Made by a program: the position numbers and the translations under genes. This document shows, piece by piece, positions 26,024-34,646 of a stretch of DNA of 64,000 nt (the first letter of the stretch is position 1; the number at the start of each line of letters is the position of its first letter). This stretch comes from Micromonospora yangpuensis (GTDB taxonomy: Bacteria; Actinomycetota; Actinomycetes; Mycobacteriales; Micromonosporaceae). The stretch spans positions 1,054,001 to 1,118,000 of the forward strand of contig NZ_FMIA01000002.1 in assembly GCF_900091615.1 (NCBI RefSeq). Direction: 5' to 3'. The notes beneath the pieces were generated by a model that was not told the DNA's origin, made no database searches, and worked only from the letters and a program-made list of their open reading frames with translations.

Positions 26024-26527
26024 GTGTTCGACAACCTGAACTGGTGGGAGATCGGTGCGCTGCTGCTGCTGGCGCTGCTGATCTTCGGTGACCGGCTGCC
26101 GGCGGTGATCAGCGACGGCCTGCGGATGGTGCGCAACCTGCGTGACATGGCCCGCAACGCCACCACCGACCTGAGCAAGGAGTTGGGCACCGACATCCAG
26201 CTGGAGGATCTGCACCCGAAGGCGTTCATCCGCAAGCACCTGCTCAGCGAGGAGGACGAGCAGGCGATCCGGAAGCCGTTGCAGGGCGTCTACGACAACC
26301 TGCGGGCGGACGTCACCGGCGTGCACAACGAGCTGAAGGAGGTGGCCGCCAGCGTCGACCCGCGCTCGGGTGGCAAGGCAGCCGCCGCCTCGGGTGCTGC
26401 CGCTGCCGCCTCTGGTGCCGCCGCTGCCTCGGGTGCCGCTGCCTCTGGTGCCGTCGCCGCGTCGACCACCACCGCGCCCGCCCCGGCCCCGGCACCTCGG
26501 ACCCCCCGCTACGACGACGTCACCTGA
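26024..26527 (+). CDS. tatB: Sec-independent translocase subunit TatB
   Basis: A 167-residue TatB. The N-terminal helix FDNLNWWEIGALLLLALLIFG is followed by the amphipathic segment RLPAVISDGLRMVRNLRDMARN, then LSKELGTDIQLEDLHPKAFIRKHLL. The tail is an Ala/Ser repeat (AAAASGAAAA units) and a Pro-rich end, low complexity and probably disordered. TatB binds twin-arginine signal peptides with TatC. GAGGAGG lies upstream of GTG 26024, so it has a normal leader and ribosome site. Confidence 0.93.
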   Translation: MFDNLNWWEIGALLLLALLIFGDRLPAVISDGLRMVRNLRDMARNATTDLSKELGTDIQLEDLHPKAFIRKHLLSEEDEQAIRKPLQGVYDNLRADVTGVHNELKEVAASVDPRSGGKAAAASGAAAAASGAAAASGAAASGAVAASTTTAPAPAPAPRTPRYDDVT

Positions 26528-26602
26528 GCACCCTGGACGCGACCGGCGCCCGGCGGTCCTCGCCGGGCGCCCGCGCCGGCGGGTAACCCAGCCAGGCAGG
26601 TA

Positions 26603-26649
26603 AGAAGGGGCTCCCTCTCGACCGGATGTGTCGAGAGGGAGCCCCTTCT
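26603..26649. terminator. Long hairpin between tatB and mrp
   Basis: A perfect 19-base stem (26603-26621 with 26631-26649) with a nine-base loop. It lies between convergent genes and begins with TAAGAAGGGG, similar to the dispersed GTAAGGAAGGG family at 30605, 36171 and 59961. Confidence 0.85.
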
Positions 26650-26679
26650 CAGCGCTGGAGGCGGCGGGTGCGTCGTCGG

Positions 26680-27828
26680 TCAGCGGCCGGCCGGCTTGAG
26701 GCCGAGCGGCTTGCCGAGCAGCGACTCACGCCGGACGGCGAGCCGGTCGGCGACCTCGCCGAGGGCACGGGCCGCCGGGGACTCCGGCGCGGCCAGCACG
26801 ATCGGGTTGCCCGCGTCGCCGGCTTCCCGGACCCGGGTGTCGAGCGGCACCTGGCCCAGCAGCGGCACCTGCGCCCCGATGGTCCGGCTCAACGACTCGG
26901 CCACGGTCTGGCCGCCACCGCTGCCGAAGATCTCCATCCGGGAGCCGTCCGGCAACTCCAGCCAGGACATGTTCTCGATCACACCGACCACCCGCTGGTG
27001 GGTCTGCAGGGCGATCGCACCGGCCCGTTCGGCCACCTCGGCGGCGGCCGTCTGCGGGGTGGTGACCAGCAGGATCTCCGAGTTCGGCAGGAGCTGCGCG
27101 AGCGAGATCGCCACGTCGCCGGTGCCCGGCGGCAGGTCGAGCAGGAGCACGTCCAGGTCGCCCCAGTAGACGTCGGCGAGGAACTGCTGCAACGCCCGGT
27201 GCAGCATCGGGCCGCGCCACACCACGGCGGCGTTGCCGGAGGTGAACATGCCGATCGAGATCACCTTCACGCCGTGCGACTGCGGCGGCATGATCATGTC
27301 TTCGACGCGGGTCGGGCGACCGTCCGCGCCGAGCATCCGGGGCACCGAGTGCCCGTAGATGTCGGCGTCGACCACGCCCACGGAGAGCCCCCGGGCGGCC
27401 AGGGCGGCGGCCAGGTTGACCGTCACGCTGGACTTGCCGACGCCGCCCTTGCCGCTGGCGACCGCGTACACCCGGGTCCGGGAGCCGGGCTGGGCGAACG
27501 GGATGACCGGCTCCTCGGTGGCGCCGCCGCCGCGCAGCTTCGCCTGCAGGCCCTGACGCTGCTCCGGGCTCATCACCCCGAACTCGATCTGGACCCCGGC
27601 CACGCCGGGCACCGCGGCCAGGGCCGCGGTGATGTCGTTGCGCAGTTTGTCCTTCAACGGGCAACCAGCCACGGTGAGCAGCAGTTCGACCCGGACCACA
27701 CCGTCCTCGCCGAGCTCGGCGGAGCGGACCATGCCGAGGTCGGTGATGGGCCGGCGGATCTCCGGATCGTCGACGGTGGCCAGGGCGGCCTGGATGGCGT
27801 CCGCGACGGTGCTGACGGGTGCTGACAT
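26680..27828 (-). CDS. mrp: Mrp/NBP35-type ATP-binding iron-sulfur carrier
   Basis: A 382-residue Mrp (ApbC). Residues 1-85 form a MIP18/DUF59 domain (DDPEIRRPITDLGMV, VELLLTVAGCPLKD). The ATPase domain has the deviant Walker A GKGGVGKSS at 126-134, VGVVDADIYGHSVPRMLG and LLLDLPPGTGD. Mrp proteins bind and transfer Fe-S clusters in the cytosol. ATG 27828 is seven bases after a TAGCAT -10-like box, so it may be leaderless. The downstream convergent tatB and the 19-base hairpin mark the operon end. It corresponds to Rv1229c. Confidence 0.93.
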   Translation of the reverse strand: MSAPVSTVADAIQAALATVDDPEIRRPITDLGMVRSAELGEDGVVRVELLLTVAGCPLKDKLRNDITAALAAVPGVAGVQIEFGVMSPEQRQGLQAKLRGGGATEEPVIPFAQPGSRTRVYAVASGKGGVGKSSVTVNLAAALAARGLSVGVVDADIYGHSVPRMLGADGRPTRVEDMIMPPQSHGVKVISIGMFTSGNAAVVWRGPMLHRALQQFLADVYWGDLDVLLLDLPPGTGDVAISLAQLLPNSEILLVTTPQTAAAEVAERAGAIALQTHQRVVGVIENMSWLELPDGSRMEIFGSGGGQTVAESLSRTIGAQVPLLGQVPLDTRVREAGDAGNPIVLAAPESPAARALGEVADRLAVRRESLLGKPLGLKPAGR

Positions 27829-27856
27829 GCCGGCAATGCTACGTCGCCGGCGGTGG

Positions 27857-28435
27857 TCAGTCGGTGTCCAGGTCGTCCTGGGGCTCTGCGAGGGGATCCT
27901 GGGCCGGGCGGTGGGGGACCCGGGTCGGCTGCCGGCGCTCCAGTCGCTGGCGGCGCTGGTTGGCCTCGTCCAACTCCTCGGCCAGCCGGGCCAGCTCCGA
28001 ACGGAGGAAGTCCCGGGTGGCCACCTCACCCAGGGCGATCCGCAGCGCGGCGACCTCCCGGGCGAGGTACTCGGTGTCGGCCTTCTGCATGGTCGCCCGC
28101 CGCCGGTCCTCCTCCAGCGCCACCCGGTCCCGGTCGGTCTGCCGGTTCTGCGCCAACAGGATCAACGGCGCGGCGTACGAGGCCTGCAGGGAGAGCACCA
28201 GGGTCAGGAAGGTGAACGTGTACGGGTCGAAGCGCAGGTCCGCAGGCGCCAGCGTGTTCCAGAGGAACCAGACGGCGATCACCACCGTCATGTAGACGAT
28301 GAAGTTCGCCGTGCCCATGCCCCGGGCGATCCCCTCCGACCAGCGGCCGAAGGCCTCCGGGTCGAACCTGGGCAGCTTGACGCCCCGGGGCTCGCGCGGC
28401 TGGTCGAGCCGCCCCACCCGGCGTTGCTCAGCCAT
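27857..28435 (-). CDS. DUF1003 membrane protein
   Basis: A 192-residue protein with two hydrophobic helices (FIVYMTVVIAVWFLWNTLAP and FTFLTLVLSLQASYAAPLILLAQNR), the DUF1003 signature including the AAPLILLAQNRQ motif, and a long C-terminal coiled coil (AALRIALGEVATRDFLRSELARLAEELDE). The role of DUF1003 is not established. It overlaps the end of the MgtE-N/CBS gene by eight bases (ATGGCTGA) and should be co-translated with it. Confidence 0.88.
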   Translation of the reverse strand: MAEQRRVGRLDQPREPRGVKLPRFDPEAFGRWSEGIARGMGTANFIVYMTVVIAVWFLWNTLAPADLRFDPYTFTFLTLVLSLQASYAAPLILLAQNRQTDRDRVALEEDRRRATMQKADTEYLAREVAALRIALGEVATRDFLRSELARLAEELDEANQRRQRLERRQPTRVPHRPAQDPLAEPQDDLDTD

Positions 28436-29705
28436 GGGTGCCGTCCAGCACCGGGCCGGTGGTGGCCGGGGCGTCCCGGTCCCGCCAGTCCCTGGGCAGC
28501 GAGTGGTCCAGTACGTCGTCGACGGTCACCGCACCCACCAGCCGGTTGTTCTGGTCGATCACCGGCATGGCCACCAGGTCGTAGGTGGCCATCCGGCGGA
28601 TGATCTCCGGCAGGCCGGTGGCGGGACGCAGCGGATCGATGTCGTTGACCACCACCCCGCCCAGCAGGTCCGCCGGCGGCTCCCGCAGCAACGCCTGGAA
28701 GTGCACCATGCCCAGGTACCGCCCGGTCGGGGTGGCCAGTGGCGGGCGGGTCACGAAGACCTGCGCGGCCACGGCGGGGGAGAGCTGCGGCTCCCGGATC
28801 CGGGCCAGCGCCTCGGCCACCGTGGCGTCCGGGGGCAGCACCACCGGCTCCGAGGTCATCACGCTGCCGGCCGTACCGGGGGTGTACTTGAGCAGTTGCC
28901 GCACCGGGTCGGCCTCACCCGGGCGCATCAGGTCGAGCAGCACGTCCTGCTCCGGCGGGGGCAGCTCGTTGAGCAGGTCGGCGGCGTCGTCCGGGTCCAT
29001 CTCCTCCAGGACGTCGGCGGCCCGTTCCCGGTCCAGGGCGGCGAGGATCTCCACCTGGTCACGCTCCGGCAGCTCGCTGAGCACGTCGGCGAGGCGTTCG
29101 TCGTCCAGCGCGGCGGCCACCTCGTTGCGGCGGCCGTCGGGGAGGTCCTGCAGGGCGTTGGCCAGGTCCGCCGGGCGCATGTCCGCCAGCACCGCGAGCA
29201 GGTTGGCCGTCCCCCGGGCGTCGGCGATGCCGGTCAGGCCCCGGACCTTCTCCCACTCGACCTGGTGCAGGTGCCCACGGCGACTGAGCCGGCCGGTCTG
29301 CTCGCGTACGGCGACCCGGGTCAGGAACCACTCGTCGCTGCGGTGGTGCTCCATCGCCACGTCGACCACGGTGCCGGCCTGCCCGCCGGGGTCGAGCTGC
29401 ACCCGCCGGTCCAGCAGCTCCTGCAGGACGAGCAGCTCGTTCGGGCGTTTCTCGAAGCGGCGCAGGTTGAGGGTGCCGCTGCCGAGGACGACCGCGTCGA
29501 CGTCGATCGAGGTGATCCGGTTGAGGGAGAGGAAGATCCGTCGCCGCATCGGCATCTCGGCGACCAGACCGACCACCTCCGGCGACGCCTCGGCGGGGCG
29601 CAGCCGGGCCACCGCGTCACGGACCCGGCCCACCTGGTCACCGTTGGGATCGAAAACGGCCACTCCGGCGAGCCGCGCCAGATAGACCCGGTTCGGCGTA
29701 CTCAC
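28428..29705 (-). CDS. MgtE N-domain and CBS-pair protein (PRC-barrel start)
   Basis: A 425-residue soluble protein. The first 100 residues look like a PRC-barrel (DPNGDQVGRVRDAVARL), the centre is an MgtE intracellular N-domain with tandem helical units (LPDGRRNEVAAALDDERLADVLSELPERD), and two CBS motifs follow with VMTSEPVVLPPDATVAEAL and YDLVAMPVIDQNNRLVGAVTVDDVL. It lacks the MgtE transport domain, so it is probably a Mg2+ or nucleotide sensor acting with the overlapping DUF1003 membrane protein. GTG 29705 is seven bases after TAGGCT, favouring this start over GTG 29711. The pair resembles Rv1232c and its neighbour. Confidence 0.85.
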   Translation of the reverse strand: MSTPNRVYLARLAGVAVFDPNGDQVGRVRDAVARLRPAEASPEVVGLVAEMPMRRRIFLSLNRITSIDVDAVVLGSGTLNLRRFEKRPNELLVLQELLDRRVQLDPGGQAGTVVDVAMEHHRSDEWFLTRVAVREQTGRLSRRGHLHQVEWEKVRGLTGIADARGTANLLAVLADMRPADLANALQDLPDGRRNEVAAALDDERLADVLSELPERDQVEILAALDRERAADVLEEMDPDDAADLLNELPPPEQDVLLDLMRPGEADPVRQLLKYTPGTAGSVMTSEPVVLPPDATVAEALARIREPQLSPAVAAQVFVTRPPLATPTGRYLGMVHFQALLREPPADLLGGVVVNDIDPLRPATGLPEIIRRMATYDLVAMPVIDQNNRLVGAVTVDDVLDHSLPRDWRDRDAPATTGPVLDGTHG

Positions 29706-29738
29706 GGGCACCAGCCTAAGCGCCTAGTGTTTGACAGC

Positions 29739-30608
29739 ATGTCGACCCTGGCCTACGAGATCGTGGACGTCTTCACCGACCGGCCCTTCGCCGGCAACCC
29801 CCTGGCCGTGGTGTTCGGTGCCGAAGGGCTCGGCACGGCACAGATGCAGGCCCTCGCGCTGGAGTTCAACCTCTCCGAGACGGTGTTCGTGCTGCCCGCC
29901 ACCCAGGCGGGCGTCACCTACCGGGCGCGCATCTTCACGCCTACGGTGGAGCTGCCCTTCGCCGGACACCCGAGCGTCGGCGCGGCGGTCACCGCCAGCC
30001 GTCGGGGGCTCTTCGGGGCGGGGCAGGTCACCCAGGAGTGCGGCGCCGGGGTGTTGCCGGTCGAGGTGACCGGGACCGCCGCCACCCTGACCGGGGGCAC
30101 CCCCACGCTCGGTCCCGAGCTGGACGCGGAGCAGCTGCTGGAGATGGCCGGGCTCGACCCCGACGACCACGTCGGCCCGGCACCCCGGGTGGCCGGGTGC
30201 GGGCTGGAGTTCCCGTATCTCCCGGTCCACCCGGAGGCGGTGGCCCGGGCGCGGGTGAACGCGGCGGCGGCGCAACGGTACGGCGTGGAGCACGTCAGCG
30301 TCTTCTCCTGGAACGCCGACACGCAAACCGCGCACGCCCGGGTCTTCGTGCCGGGCATCGGCGTACCGGAGGACCCGGCGACCGGCTCGGCCGCCCTCGG
30401 CCTCGGCGTCTGGTTGGTGGCCAGCGGCCTGTTGCCCGGCGACGGCCGCTCGGAGTACACGATCCGGCAGGGCGTCGAGATGAGCCGGCCCTCCCTGCTG
30501 GCCTGTACGGTCACCGCCGCCGGCGGCACCGCCCTCGGGGCCACCGTCACCGGCCAGGTGGTCCCGATCGCCCGAGGCGAGATCACCATCCCCCCCTTCC
30601 TCGGCTGA
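29739..30608 (+). CDS. PhzF-family isomerase/epimerase-like protein
   Basis: A 289-residue PhzF-fold protein (diaminopimelate-epimerase-like, two halves): IVDVFTDRPFAGNPLAVVF, ALEFNLSETVFVLPA with the catalytic-type Glu, FTPTVELPFAGHPSVGAA and VPEDPATGSAALGLGVWL. The family includes trans-2,3-dihydro-3-hydroxyanthranilate isomerase and many proteins of unknown substrate; no phenazine genes are nearby. A TAGTGT -10 box is eight bases before ATG 29739. A repeat element begins right at the stop codon. Confidence 0.9.
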   Translation: MSTLAYEIVDVFTDRPFAGNPLAVVFGAEGLGTAQMQALALEFNLSETVFVLPATQAGVTYRARIFTPTVELPFAGHPSVGAAVTASRRGLFGAGQVTQECGAGVLPVEVTGTAATLTGGTPTLGPELDAEQLLEMAGLDPDDHVGPAPRVAGCGLEFPYLPVHPEAVARARVNAAAAQRYGVEHVSVFSWNADTQTAHARVFVPGIGVPEDPATGSAALGLGVWLVASGLLPGDGRSEYTIRQGVEMSRPSLLACTVTAAGGTALGATVTGQVVPIARGEITIPPFLG

Positions 30609-30665
30609 GGTGTAAGGAAGGGCCCCCTGTTAACGCTTCCGGTAGAGCGGGGCACCCCTCTCACC
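30605..30665 (+). repeat. Intergenic repeat element, copy A
   Basis: A 61-base element starting with the stop codon of the phzF-like gene (CTGAGGTGTAAGGAAGG) and ending TCTCACC. It matches copy B at 59961-60021 at 57 of 61 positions, and B likewise starts in a stop codon. The TAAGGAAGGGCCCC core is shared with the copy at 36171. It may serve as a terminator or be a small mobile repeat. Confidence 0.8.
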
Positions 30666-30727
30666 GGTGCCAGGGGGTGTTGAGCGTGGGGTGCCGCCAC
30701 ACCAGCCCGGTGGGGCAGGATGGACGG

Positions 30728-31243
30728 GTGACTGACGAGGTGGACGGGCGCACCACGACCCCGCTTGTCGACGAGGCGATGAAGAAGGCCGCCATGGCCT
30801 GGGTCAGTGTGGCCGACGGGCCGGCCCGCGCGCTCTGGTGCGTACCCCTGGAGGCCGCGCTCTTCGTGGTCAGCGGCCCGGGGGAGCAGTCCGCCCCCGG
30901 GCTGGCCGAGGCGGAGCAGGCCCAGGTCACCCTCCGCGGTGACCACGGCGGACGGATCGTGACCTGGCCGGCCCGGGTGCAGCGGGTGCACCCGGACACC
31001 GAGGCCTGGGAGAACGCCGCCCCGCTGGTGGCCGCGAAGCGGTTGAACGCCCCCGGCGCCGCCGCCGACCTGGTCCGTCGGTGGGCGGACGAGGGATGCG
31101 CGCTGGTCCGGCTGGTACCGGCCGGCGAGCCGGTCAGCGGCGACGGGCTGCCGGCCGGATCGCTGGCCGAACCGCCCCGGCCCGCCCCGGTGCTGCGGGC
31201 CACCCGCCGGCCGTTCCGCCTACACCGGGTCCGCCGCCGCTGA
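30728..31243 (+). CDS. Hypothetical protein, possible split-barrel fold
   Basis: A 171-residue cytosolic protein. The stretch PARALWCVPLEAALFVVSGPGEQ, then AQVTLRGDHGGRIVTWPARVQRVHPDTEAWENAAPLVAAKRLN, resembles pyridoxamine-oxidase-type FMN/F420 split barrels, but no cofactor motif is definite. The GTG at 30728 is six bases after CAGGAT and has no ribosome site, typical of the leaderless genes in this window. The preceding 60 bases contain the 3' end of repeat copy A. Confidence 0.65.
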   Translation: MTDEVDGRTTTPLVDEAMKKAAMAWVSVADGPARALWCVPLEAALFVVSGPGEQSAPGLAEAEQAQVTLRGDHGGRIVTWPARVQRVHPDTEAWENAAPLVAAKRLNAPGAAADLVRRWADEGCALVRLVPAGEPVSGDGLPAGSLAEPPRPAPVLRATRRPFRLHRVRRR

Positions 31244-31346
31244 CCGTAGCGGCACCGCCGCGGGCTGCCAGGCAGCTGACCCGCCGGTACGGGGGAAGGC
31301 CGGTAGCTGGACGGTCACCGCCGGTGGCGTGTGAGGATTGCTCTCC

Positions 31347-32303
31347 GTGCCCCACCCTCAGCACCGCCCACCGCTGGATCCGGTCACCACCGGAGCCCTC
31401 GTCCTCGCCATCGTCGCGGTCTCCTCGTCGGGTGCGCTGGTCGCGTTCGCCGCCGCCTCGGCGCTGGCCGTGGCGTTCTGGCGGAACCTGCTCTCGCTGG
31501 CCGTGCTGGGCCCGTTCTCGTTGGCCCGGCGTCGCTCCGAGTTCCGTACCCTGGTCAGCCAGGCCGGCCGCCGGGAGGGCTGGTACTGCGTACTCTCCGG
31601 GGTGGCGCTGGCCGCCCACTTCGCCACCTGGATGCCGAGCGTGCAGCTCACCTCGGTGGCCACCGCCACCGCGATGGTCGCCACCCAGCCGGTGTGGCAG
31701 GGAGTGATCGCCCGGGCCCAGGGCCGGCGGCTGCCCGCGCTGGTCTGGGCCGGCATCGGGCTGGCCGTGGCCGGCGCGGTGCTCGTCTCCGGTGCCGACT
31801 TCGCCGTCTCCGGCCGGGCGTTCGCCGGTGACCTGCTGGCGGTGGCCGGTGGCCTGTTCGCGGCGGTCTACACCGCGCTCGGCGAACGGGCCCGGGTCAG
31901 CATCAGCACCGCCACCTACACCACCATCTGCTACGGCGTGTGTGCGGTGATCCTGCTGGTCGTCTGCCTGGTCGGTCGGGTGCCGCTGACCGGCTTCGAC
32001 GCCGCTACCTGGGCCGCGATCCTCGCGCTGGTGGTCGGGGCCCAACTGCTCGGGCACTCGATGTTCAACTACGCGCTCCGGCGGGTCTCCGCGACCACGA
32101 TCAGTGTGCTGATCCTGCTGGAGGTGCCGGGAGCGGCTTTGATCGCCTGGGTCTGGCTGGACCAGCTGCCCCAGCCGCTCGCCCTGCCCGGACTGGCGCT
32201 GCTGCTGGCCGGCGTCGCGGTGGTGGTGGTCGGTGGTGCGCGGGCCGGCCGGGGGGTCAAGCCGGTGCCGGTACCGGCCGACCCCGCCCCGCTCGGGGAC
32301 TGA
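31347..32303 (+). CDS. EamA/DMT-family transporter
   Basis: A 318-residue membrane protein with ten hydrophobic segments in two EamA repeats. Family marks are FWRNLLSLAVLGP in the first half, ATAMVATQPVWQGVIAR, and the second-half LGHSMFNYALRRVSATTISVLILLEVPGAALIAWVWLDQLP. DMT transporters export metabolites or drugs; the substrate is unknown. I use GTG 31347; a TTG nine bases earlier is a weaker alternative. Confidence 0.88.
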   Translation: MPHPQHRPPLDPVTTGALVLAIVAVSSSGALVAFAAASALAVAFWRNLLSLAVLGPFSLARRRSEFRTLVSQAGRREGWYCVLSGVALAAHFATWMPSVQLTSVATATAMVATQPVWQGVIARAQGRRLPALVWAGIGLAVAGAVLVSGADFAVSGRAFAGDLLAVAGGLFAAVYTALGERARVSISTATYTTICYGVCAVILLVVCLVGRVPLTGFDAATWAAILALVVGAQLLGHSMFNYALRRVSATTISVLILLEVPGAALIAWVWLDQLPQPLALPGLALLLAGVAVVVVGGARAGRGVKPVPVPADPAPLGD

Positions 32304-32363
32304 GGGCGAGACGGGCCGGCGCGGCCGGGTGATTCTGTCGGGGGCTGCGGTTACCTTCCGGAG

Positions 32364-32786
32364 ATGGCATATGACTTCCAGGTGGTGCTGGACGCGGCGG
32401 AGCCGCATCCGCTCGCCGACTGGTGGGCCGAGACGCTCGGCTGGCAGGTGGAGCCCTCGGACGAGGCGTTCATCCGGCGGATGATCGACCAGGGTTGGGC
32501 CACGGAGGAAGACACCACCACCCACAATGGCGTGCTGGTCTGGCGGGTCGGCGCGGCGATCCGCCATCCGGAGTCCGGGCTCCGGGTGCTCTTCCAGCAG
32601 GTTCCCGAGCCCAAGTCGGTGAAGAACCGGATGCACCTCGACGTGCGGGTGGGCCCGGACGGGACGGAGGCCGAGGTGGCCCGGTTGACCGGGCGGGGCG
32701 CGACCTTCCTGCACCGGGGGCAGCAGGGTCCACACTCCTGGGTGACCCTCGCCGATCCGGAGGGCAACGAGTTCTGCGTGGTCTGA
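32364..32786 (+). CDS. VOC-superfamily (glyoxalase-like) protein
   Basis: A 140-residue protein with one full glyoxalase-like module of paired betaalphabetabetabeta units: YDFQVVLDAAEPHPLADWWAETLGW and RMHLDVRV, closing with VTLADPEGNEFCVV. Compact proteins of this type are often annotated as glyoxalase-like domain or DUF-containing; a catalytic metal-ligand set is not obvious. TACCTT lies six bases before ATG 32364 and GGAG abuts it. Confidence 0.85.
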   Translation: MAYDFQVVLDAAEPHPLADWWAETLGWQVEPSDEAFIRRMIDQGWATEEDTTTHNGVLVWRVGAAIRHPESGLRVLFQQVPEPKSVKNRMHLDVRVGPDGTEAEVARLTGRGATFLHRGQQGPHSWVTLADPEGNEFCVV

Positions 32787-32828
32787 GGGTTCAGGCCACG
32801 GTCCCGGTCGTACGACAGCCGGCGGTGA

Positions 32829-33680
32829 TCAGTCGCCAGGGGTGAGCCCGACGGCCCGGGCGCTGGCCGTCCAGAGCCGGGCAGCCAGTGCCGGGTCGGT
32901 CGCCTTGCCGAAGGCCCGGTGCCGGCGCCGGTTGTAGTGGTAGCCGCCGTTGGTCAACCGGGACGGATCCTGGGTGGCCAGCCAGATTAGGGTCTCCGCC
33001 CCCCGCTCCGGGCTGCGGAACGGCATGATCCGCATGCCGAGGGCGACCAGCGGGCTGTCCGACCCGAACCGGGTCCGCACCACCCCCGGATGAAAGGAGT
33101 ACGCCGGCACGTCCGGCCACCGTCGGGCCGCCTCGGCGGCGAAGAGGATGTTCGCCTGCTTGCTGGTGCCGTACGCGCGCATCGGCCGGTACCGGCGCAG
33201 CGCGGCGTTGAGGTCGTCGGGGTCCAGGGTGCCGCTGCGGTGTGCCCCGGAGGCGGTGACCACCAGCCGTCCGATCCGGTCGGCCAGCAGGTTGCTGAGC
33301 AGGAACGGAGCCAGGTGGTTGGCCTGGATGGAAAGCTCGAAACCGTCGACGGTGCGCACCGGCTGCAGCACGATGGCCCCGGCGTTGTTGGCCAGCACGT
33401 CGATCCGTTGGTACGCCTCCCGCAGCCGCTGCGCGAGACCGCGTACGTCGTCGAGGACGGCGAAGTCGGCCCGGAACAGCTCCGGTCGAATCCCGGCTGC
33501 CTCCCGGACCTGCTCCCCGGCGGAGCGTAACCGGGCCGGGTCCCGCCCGACCATCGCCACCTGGTCACCTCGCCTGGCCAGGGCGACTGCGGCGGCCAGT
33601 CCGATGCCGGAGCTGGCCCCGGTCACCACCACGATTCGGCGTCCAGTGAGATCTTCCACAGGTCCGTTCACCCCGGTCAT
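32829..33680 (-). CDS. SDR oxidoreductase, retinol-dehydrogenase-like
   Basis: A 283-residue short-chain dehydrogenase: VVVTGASSGIGLAAAVALARRG cofactor loop, LANNAGA near 96, the long substrate loop FELSIQANHLAPFLLSNLL, catalytic Ser in VTASGAH, and YGTSKQANILFA (Tyr and Lys). The pattern ELSIQANHLAPFLLSNLL matches the RDH11-14/WW-oxidoreductase branch. A TAGCCT -10 box is six bases before the ATG on the minus strand, indicating a leaderless mRNA. The substrate is unknown. Confidence 0.9.
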   Translation of the reverse strand: MTGVNGPVEDLTGRRIVVVTGASSGIGLAAAVALARRGDQVAMVGRDPARLRSAGEQVREAAGIRPELFRADFAVLDDVRGLAQRLREAYQRIDVLANNAGAIVLQPVRTVDGFELSIQANHLAPFLLSNLLADRIGRLVVTASGAHRSGTLDPDDLNAALRRYRPMRAYGTSKQANILFAAEAARRWPDVPAYSFHPGVVRTRFGSDSPLVALGMRIMPFRSPERGAETLIWLATQDPSRLTNGGYHYNRRRHRAFGKATDPALAARLWTASARAVGLTPGD

Positions 33681-34007
33681 GGCGCGAGGCTACCGGGTTG
33701 CGGGCCAGTGCTCCGCCCTTCGGGTCGGGGGTGAAGGTCCGCGTGGGAGGGCTGCCAGGCCCGAGCATGTGTGTTGGGCCGGGTGGGGTCGCCGCCAAGG
33801 GCCGCGCCGCCGGGATGAGCCGCACCTCGTCCTTCACCCCGCCGGTTTGAACTGCCCGCCGGCCTGAACCGCCCGTTGGTTCGGGCCGCCGGTTGGTTCG
33901 GGCCGCCGGTTGGTTCGGGCCGCCGGTTGGTTCGGGCCGCCGGTTGGTTCGGGCCGCCCGCCGGGCCGGGGTGGGGCACCCGGCCCGGGCGGCGTGAACC
34001 GCTGTGC
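33681..34007. other. 327-bp gap with a 17-bp tandem repeat
   Basis: No gene is supported between the SDR gene and the DUF4190 gene. The right half holds five copies of a 17-base unit (33876-33960). The left half is ordinary GC-rich sequence containing the leaderless promoter of the SDR gene at 33687-33692. Confidence 0.6.
33876..33960. repeat. 17-bp tandem repeat, five copies
   Basis: The unit TTGGTTCGGGCCGCCGG repeats head to tail at 33876, 33893, 33910, 33927 and 33944; four copies are identical and the last changes at its end. The 17-base period is not a multiple of three, which argues against coding. It lies downstream of the minus-strand DUF4190 gene. Confidence 0.9.
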
Positions 34008-34526
34008 TCAGGGTGCGGTGCTGGTCGTCGAGATGACCGCGAAGGCGATGATCGCGATGTAGGCGATGACCCCCAGGATCACCAGCCCGGTGAGGATCCA
34101 GCCGACGATGATGGCGGCCTTCGCCATGCTCTCGCCGCCCTCACCGGTCTGCCGGATCTGACTCAGGCTGACGTGACCGAGGATCGCGCCGACCGGTGCG
34201 GTGATGCAGGTCATCACGCCGACCAGGGAGAGGATCATCGCCGCGAGCGCCATACCGTTGGTCCGGGGTGCCGGCGGGTAGCCGTAGCCAGGCCCGGCCG
34301 GGTACGGAGTCGGGTACGGCTGCGGGCCGCCGTACGGCATCGGCGCGTACGGGTCCTTGCCGATCGCCTGGTTCGGCGCGTAGGGGTCCGCGTTGACCGA
34401 CTGGTCGATGAAGGGCTGGCCGCTGGCGGGCAGGGTCGGATCGACCGGTGGCGTGGACTGGGGTGCCGGCTCCGGTGGCGACCCGGTCGGGTCGGGCCAG
34501 TTGCCCGGGGGTGGGGGGTTCGTCAT
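34008..34526 (-). CDS. DUF4190 membrane protein (paralogue 1)
   Basis: A 172-residue protein: a Pro/Gly/Tyr-rich cytoplasmic N-terminus of about 90 residues, then two transmembrane helices around [30 protein letters not shown] and [22 protein letters not shown], joined by [14 protein letters not shown]. This is the DUF4190 pattern. Role unknown; Pro/Tyr-rich tails of this kind are common in actinobacterial membrane proteins. SD GGAGAGAG precedes ATG 34526. A second member of the family is at 35577. Confidence 0.88.
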   Translation of the reverse strand: MTNPPPPGNWPDPTGSPPEPAPQSTPPVDPTLPASGQPFIDQSVNADPYAPNQAIGKDPYAPMPYGGPQPYPTPYPAGPGYGYPPAPRTNGMALAAMILSLVGVMTCITAPVGAILGHVSLSQIRQTGEGGESMAKAAIIVGWILTGLVILGVIAYIAIIAFAVISTTSTAP

Positions 34527-34646
34527 CAGCTCTCTCCGTCAGGTCCGGGGTGCGCCGTCAGGGTAGCCAGCGCCACCCAGAACCCGGAGTCCGCCACCAC
34601 CGGGTGCCGCGTTGCCCGCGCCGCGCCGACCGGGCAGGATCGCGGC

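Noticed and set aside
29739..30608. Phenazine biosynthesis gene
   Set aside because: PhzF-fold proteins are widespread; no phzA, B, D, E or G genes are nearby.
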